DNA from: JAJPJE01 sp963724985
GTDB taxonomy: Bacteria; Acidobacteriota; Terriglobia; Terriglobales; Acidobacteriaceae
Reading direction: 5' to 3'
DNA: 64,000 bases
Assembly: GCA_963724985.1 (NCBI GenBank)
Contig: CAVRWV010000016.1
Span: 154,091-218,090 of the forward strand
A program made the position numbers and the translations under genes. The notes beneath the pieces are model-generated. The model saw only the letters and a program-made list of their open reading frames with translations, was not told the DNA's origin and did not search any database. Positions 60,483 to 64,000 of the stretch are shown here, in pieces. Within the stretch, counting starts at the first letter, position 1; every line of letters starts with the position of its first letter.

Positions 60483-61163
60483 ATGAAAGAGCAAATGCAG
60501 GAAGATCAAAACAAACACGAAGAGAGCGCGATCCCGCAGAACGGCGGAGAAGGCACAACGCCCCCAGAAGGCGCTGAGAGTGGCCAGGGCGCATCGTCGA
60601 ATCCGAATATGAAGTGGTACATCATCCACAGCTATTCGGGATTCGAACGCAAGGTCAAAGAATCGCTGGAATCGCGCGTTGCTGCATTCGGGTTGCAAGG
60701 AAAGATCGGCCGCGTGCTGATCCCCACCGAAGCGGTGACCGAGGTTCGCGGCGGCAAGAAGTACACCTCCGAGCGCATGTTCTATCCCGGATACGTCCTG
60801 GTGGAAATGGATCTGACTGGATTCCGCACCGGCGGCGAAGGCGACCATGTGTGGCATGTCGTGAAATCGACGCCGCGCGTAACTGGCTTCGTTGGCACGG
60901 CCAACGATCCGACTCCGCTATCGCAGGATGAGGTCAATCAGATTGTCTACCGCGTGGCCGAGGGCAAGGAAAAGCCGAAGCTCAAGGTCAAGTTCGAGAA
61001 GAACGAGTCGGTACGCATCTCCGAAGGACCGTTCGCCAGCTTCACCGGCATCGTGGACGAAGTAAACGAAGATCGCGAAACGCTGAAAGTCATGGTCACG
61101 ATCTTCGGGCGCTCGACTCCGGTCGAATTGGGATTTGCGCAAGTCGAAAAGGTAGTGACATAG
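60483..61163 (+). CDS. nusG: Transcription termination/antitermination protein NusG
   Basis: 226 residues: an unusual acidic, low-complexity N-terminal extension of about 42 residues, then the NGN domain (MKWYIIHSYSGFERKVKESL, RMFYPGYVLVEMDLTG, WHVVKSTPRVTGFVG) and a KOW domain (ESVRISEGPFASFTGIVDEV). It couples RNA polymerase to the ribosome and to Rho. Met43 is a second possible start, but the six-base spacing to secE supports the long form. Confidence 0.93.
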   Translation: MKEQMQEDQNKHEESAIPQNGGEGTTPPEGAESGQGASSNPNMKWYIIHSYSGFERKVKESLESRVAAFGLQGKIGRVLIPTEAVTEVRGGKKYTSERMFYPGYVLVEMDLTGFRTGGEGDHVWHVVKSTPRVTGFVGTANDPTPLSQDEVNQIVYRVAEGKEKPKLKVKFEKNESVRISEGPFASFTGIVDEVNEDRETLKVMVTIFGRSTPVELGFAQVEKVVT

Positions 61164-61173
61164 GTTTCAGATC

Positions 61174-61206
61174 CCAGGTTAGCCCAAAGGAAGGGCGAAC
61201 CTGGGC
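61174..61206. repeat. Hairpin between nusG and rplK
   Basis: CCCAGGTT (61174-61181) pairs with AACCTGGG (61199-61206), and inside it GCCC pairs with GGGC. There is no T run. It belongs to the same class of compact intergenic hairpins as the element at 20062. Confidence 0.5.
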
Positions 61207-61277
61207 CACCATGGGTTTAATGCTGTGCTAATGGCCACAGAGCTAAAGGCTGTTAGCCGAAAGCGAGTCAGAGAGTA

Positions 61278-61709
61278 ATGGCAAAGAAAGCAACAGGATT
61301 TGTGAAGCTCCAGATCGCCGCGGGCAAGGCAACGCCAGCCCCGCCAGTCGGACCAGCGCTCGGTCAGGCGCAGGTCAACATCATGGAGTTTTGTAAGCAA
61401 TTCAACGCGCGTACCAGCCAGAAAGAGCTGGAAGGCCTGATCATCCCGGTCGTCATCACCGTTTATAACGACCGCTCGTTCACGTTCGTTACCAAGACGC
61501 CTCCGGCTTCGATTTTGTTGAAGCGCGCTGCGGGCATCGCCAAGGGATCGGGCGCGCCGAATAAAGACAAAGTCGGCAAGGTGACCGAGAAGCAGGTGGA
61601 AGAGATCGCGAAGCAGAAGATGCCGGATCTGAATGCGGCCTCGCTGGAGTCGGCGATCAAGAGCGTGAAAGGTACAGCGCGGTCGATGGGAATTGAGATC
61701 GCTGGATAG
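61278..61709 (+). CDS. rplK: 50S ribosomal protein L11
   Basis: 143 residues, full length: FVKLQIAAGKATPAPPVGPA, LGQAQVNIMEFCKQFNARTS and TKTPPASILLKRAAGIAKGS. It binds the GTPase-associated centre of 23S rRNA. It begins the rplK-rplA-rplJ-rplL group and is followed by rplA after 75 bases. Confidence 0.97.
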   Translation: MAKKATGFVKLQIAAGKATPAPPVGPALGQAQVNIMEFCKQFNARTSQKELEGLIIPVVITVYNDRSFTFVTKTPPASILLKRAAGIAKGSGAPNKDKVGKVTEKQVEEIAKQKMPDLNAASLESAIKSVKGTARSMGIEIAG

Positions 61710-61784
61710 CAAGCAAGTTTAGAAGTAAGTCGAAATGACCACGGCCTGCAAAATTAAGCAGGCGGTGGGAGACGAGGAAAAGCA

Positions 61785-62496
61785 ATGAGTCGTAAAGCCT
61801 GGAAAGAATGTTGTGAAGGCGCGGGAGGCGGTGGAAAAGCGTCCATACGTTTTGAACGACGCGGTTCCCCTCCTGCAAAAAGTTAAGTTCACCAAGTTCG
61901 ACGAAACCGTGGAACTGACGATGCGTTTGGGAGTCGATCCCAAGCACGCCGATCAGATGGTTCGCGGCACCGTCGTTCTGCCGCATGGTTTGGGCAAGTC
62001 GAAAAAGGTGCTGGTCATCGCTACTGGCGAGAAGCAGCGCGAAGCGGAAGCTGCCGGAGCTGATTTCGTCGGCGGTGAAGACATGGTCGAGAAGATCCAG
62101 AAAGAAAACTGGACCGACTACGATGCCGTGATCTCCACGCCCGACATGATGAAGTCGGTAGGCCGCTTGGGTAAGGTACTTGGTCCGCGCGGACTGATGC
62201 CGAATCCGAAGACCGGAACCGTAACTTTCGACGTGGGCAAAGCTGTTCAGGAAGTAAAGGCCGGTAAGGTCGAGTTCCGTACGGATAAGACCGCACTGGT
62301 CCATGTGCCTGTGGGCAAGATTTCGTTCGCTCCGGAAAAGCTGGTGGAGAACGCAACCGTGGTGCTCACCAGCGTGATCAAGGCCAAGCCGGCCGTCGCC
62401 AAGGGGAAATACCTGAAAGGCGTAACCCTGAGCTCGACGATGGGTCCTGGCATTCTGATCGATACCACTGCCGTTGAAACCGCCGCCAAGGCGTAA
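61785..62496 (+). CDS. rplA: 50S ribosomal protein L1, N-terminal frameshift
   Basis: The open frame from GTG 61813 lacks the first residues of L1. From ATG 61785 (GAGGAAAAG upstream) the sequence reads MSRKAWK and then shifts. Removing one A in AAA (61803-61805) gives MSRKAWKNVVKAREAVEKRP and joins the main frame, which has FDETVELTMRLGVDPKHADQ, GLMPNPKTGTVTFDVGKAVQ and VNAT-type LVENATVVLTSVIKAKPAVA. Corrected length about 236 residues. An essential ribosomal gene broken here is best explained as a base error. Confidence 0.93.
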
Positions 62497-62520
62497 AGAG
62501 CGAACTACGAGGATTCTGAA

Positions 62521-63108
62521 ATGGCTGTCACAAGAGCAAAGAAGGTTGAACAAGTTGAGAAGCTCACCGGGGAACTGAACGAGGTGGGTAATGTGATCGT
62601 CGGCACGTTCAGCAAGCTGACGGTTACGCAGGATTTTGAACTGCGCAAAGCGGTCCGCGGCGCCGGTGGCAAGTACCAGGTAGTGAAGAACACTCTGGCG
62701 GAGCGGGCCACCAAGGGCACGAAGATCGAAGAGGCGCTGAAGAACCTGGCGGGGGTGACCTCAATCGCCTACACCAAGGCCGATCCGGTTGCACTGGCGA
62801 AGGCGCTCTCCAAGTACGCGAAAGATAATCCGGAGTACACGTTCAAGGCTGGCGTGGTCGAAGGCCGCGTGATCTCGATCAAGGAGATCGAGACACTGGC
62901 GAACATGCCGTCGAAGGAAGAGATCTACTCGAAGCTGCTCTTCCTGATCAATTCTCCGGCGCAGCGTTTGGCGACGGTAATTGGCGCGACGGGCCGCGAT
63001 CTGGCTATCGTCGTAAACCAGGGCGTAAAGGAAAACAAGTTCAAGGGCGGCGCAGAAGCACCAGCACCAGTTGCCCAGAGCGGCGAAGAAGCAGCGGCTG
63101 CTCAATAG
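62521..63108 (+). CDS. rplJ: 50S ribosomal protein L10
   Basis: 195 residues: KVEQVEKLTGELNEVGNVIV, GAGGKYQVVKNTLAERA, LFLINSPAQRLATVIGATGR and a C-terminal helix for L7/L12 binding, with an Ala/Glu-rich tail (APVAQSGEEAAAAQ). Slightly longer than usual. No long leader precedes it, so L10 autoregulation at the usual leader site is not evident. Confidence 0.95.
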   Translation: MAVTRAKKVEQVEKLTGELNEVGNVIVGTFSKLTVTQDFELRKAVRGAGGKYQVVKNTLAERATKGTKIEEALKNLAGVTSIAYTKADPVALAKALSKYAKDNPEYTFKAGVVEGRVISIKEIETLANMPSKEEIYSKLLFLINSPAQRLATVIGATGRDLAIVVNQGVKENKFKGGAEAPAPVAQSGEEAAAAQ

Positions 63109-63268
63109 AGTTCGTGGGATCGCAAGATCTCACAATAAGTTCGTTTATCAGGAGTCAGGTGTTGCGACGGCGAGGGGTTTGCGTTTGTCTGGACGCGATC
63201 TGAAATTGCTTGGCGCACTGGAAACCTTGGCAACGGATAACGACTAACTAAAAACTGATAACGAAAAG

Positions 63269-63661
63269 GTGGAGAAACAGATGGCTGACTTGCAAGCAAT
63301 TGAGGAACAGATTGTCGGCCTGTCGCTGCTCGAAGCGGCAGAGCTGGTAAAGAAATTGGAATCGCGTTTGGGCGTTTCCGCAGCGGCAGCGGCTCCGGTC
63401 ATGATGGCTGGCGGCGCGGGTGCAGCGGCAGCGGCTCCGGCCGAAGAGAAGACCGAATTCACGGTCATTTTGAAGGAAGTCGGCGGCAATAAGATCAATG
63501 TGATCAAGGCCGTACGCGAAGTCACCAGCCTGGGCTTGAAAGAAGCCAAGGACCTGGTCGACGGAGCTCCGAAGGCCGTGAAGGAAGGCGTCTCGAAGGA
63601 AGAAGCCGAGACCATCAAGAAGAAGTTCGCGGACGCTGGCGCAACTGTAGAAATTAAGTAG
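63269..63661 (+). CDS. rplL: 50S ribosomal protein L7/L12
   Basis: 130 residues: N-terminal dimerisation helix (QIVGLSLLEAAELVKKLESR), a flexible Ala/Gly/Met hinge (AAAAAPVMMAGGAGAAAAA), and the C-terminal factor-binding domain (FTVILKEVGGNKINVIKAVR, GLKEAKDLVDGAPKAVKEGV). Complete. The gap from rplJ (63109-63268) holds a short weak hairpin and no gene. Confidence 0.97.
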   Translation: MEKQMADLQAIEEQIVGLSLLEAAELVKKLESRLGVSAAAAAPVMMAGGAGAAAAAPAEEKTEFTVILKEVGGNKINVIKAVREVTSLGLKEAKDLVDGAPKAVKEGVSKEEAETIKKKFADAGATVEIK

Positions 63662-64000
63662 TTGGCCACCGGGCTAGTCCCGGGCGTAGAATCGTTCCAG
63701 GATTGGTTTTCCCGCTTGGAGGCCAATCCTGGAATTCGCAAGTTGTGAATCGGAGCGAGAACCCAGGCATCTAAGTAATCACAGTTACTCTCGCCCCGGA
63801 GATAGCAGATTCACGGCGGCGGTTCCAACCGTTTTTCCCGCGGGGTCTCAGGTAACGGCGGTGCCTGAGGTATGCAGGAAAGGCGGCAGGGGGCCAGAAC
63901 AGACCTTCTACACTGACGCTGAAAAACAAATTTAGAAACGTTCGAGTGCCGCGAATGGCGCCCACGGGAAATCATGTCCCTACGGGCGCATTTGTCGTCT
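63662..64000. other. Gene-free stretch after rplL (expected rplL-rpoB spacer)
   Basis: It contains a perfect 10-bp hairpin, CCAGGATTGG (63697-63706) with 63723-63732, which may be an attenuator or RNase processing site of the kind found between rplL and rpoB. No coding region is evident to the window end; rpoB would be expected just beyond. Confidence 0.6.

Noticed and set aside
63771..63965. 64-codon minus-strand frame at the window end
   Set aside because: No ribosome site or recognisable features; it lies in the expected rplL-rpoB spacer.

Overview
The window looks like a chromosomal segment of an acidobacterium, most like the Terriglobia / Koribacter group. This is an inference from protein style and gene neighbourhoods (DUF4388 response regulator, secreted WXXGXW and DUF3443/DUF2844 proteins, tilS-hpt-ftsH, a tRNA-tuf-rpmG-trpT-secE-nusG-rplKAJL block); no database was searched. 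Genes lie on both strands in short operons. No rRNA, CRISPR array or insertion sequence was seen.

Layout. 1-3.7 kb: molybdenum cofactor genes (end of moeA, moaC, a response regulator, mogA). 3.8-8.7 kb: small membrane proteins, a diacylglycerol-kinase-like lipid kinase, DinB and DUF3592 proteins. 8.8-16 kb: ligA, a Nudix hydrolase, an OmpA/Pal-like protein, cobO, accD, a hidden 55-residue zinc-ribbon gene, folC. 16-23.4 kb: a radical SAM enzyme, a discoidin-bearing glycosidase, membrane proteins, a methyltransferase. 23.6-28.9 kb: ftsH, a divergent Hpt-like protein, tilS, an EamA transporter, with an ABC ATPase just beyond. 29.8-32.1 kb: an ArsC-family gene with an in-frame UGA at the catalytic position, a repeat-rich accessory stretch, and a VapBC45-like toxin-antitoxin pair. 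32.3-45.8 kb: mfd, small proteins, thrS, a DUF885 peptidase, a TPR protein, galU. 45.9-51.1 kb: DUF3443/DUF2844, an esterase, a decayed gene, rpmB, a RidA protein. 51.3-56.9 kb: rel (ppGpp), thiL, an M23 peptidase. 57.2-64 kb: four tRNA genes, tuf, rpmG, tRNA-Trp, secE, nusG and rplK-rplA-rplJ-rplL, stopping before the expected rpoB.

Three themes stand out. First, the gene at 29823 reads as a selenoprotein: UGA replaces the catalytic Cys codon of an ArsC/Spx-like protein and a perfect 7-bp hairpin follows at SECIS distance. Second, many intergenic gaps hold quasi-palindromic elements built from degenerate short words (CTCAGCATTCAGT, CTAGTGGCTAGTGG, CAATCACCCAATC, CTCCGTGTCTCCGTG types), often between convergent genes, besides compact hairpins of which one pair shows compensatory changes. 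Third, about a dozen genes carry single-base frameshifts, mostly extra bases in short homopolymers and including tilS, thiL and rplA. This points to residual sequencing error rather than wholesale gene decay, so each broken gene is described with its inferred full extent.
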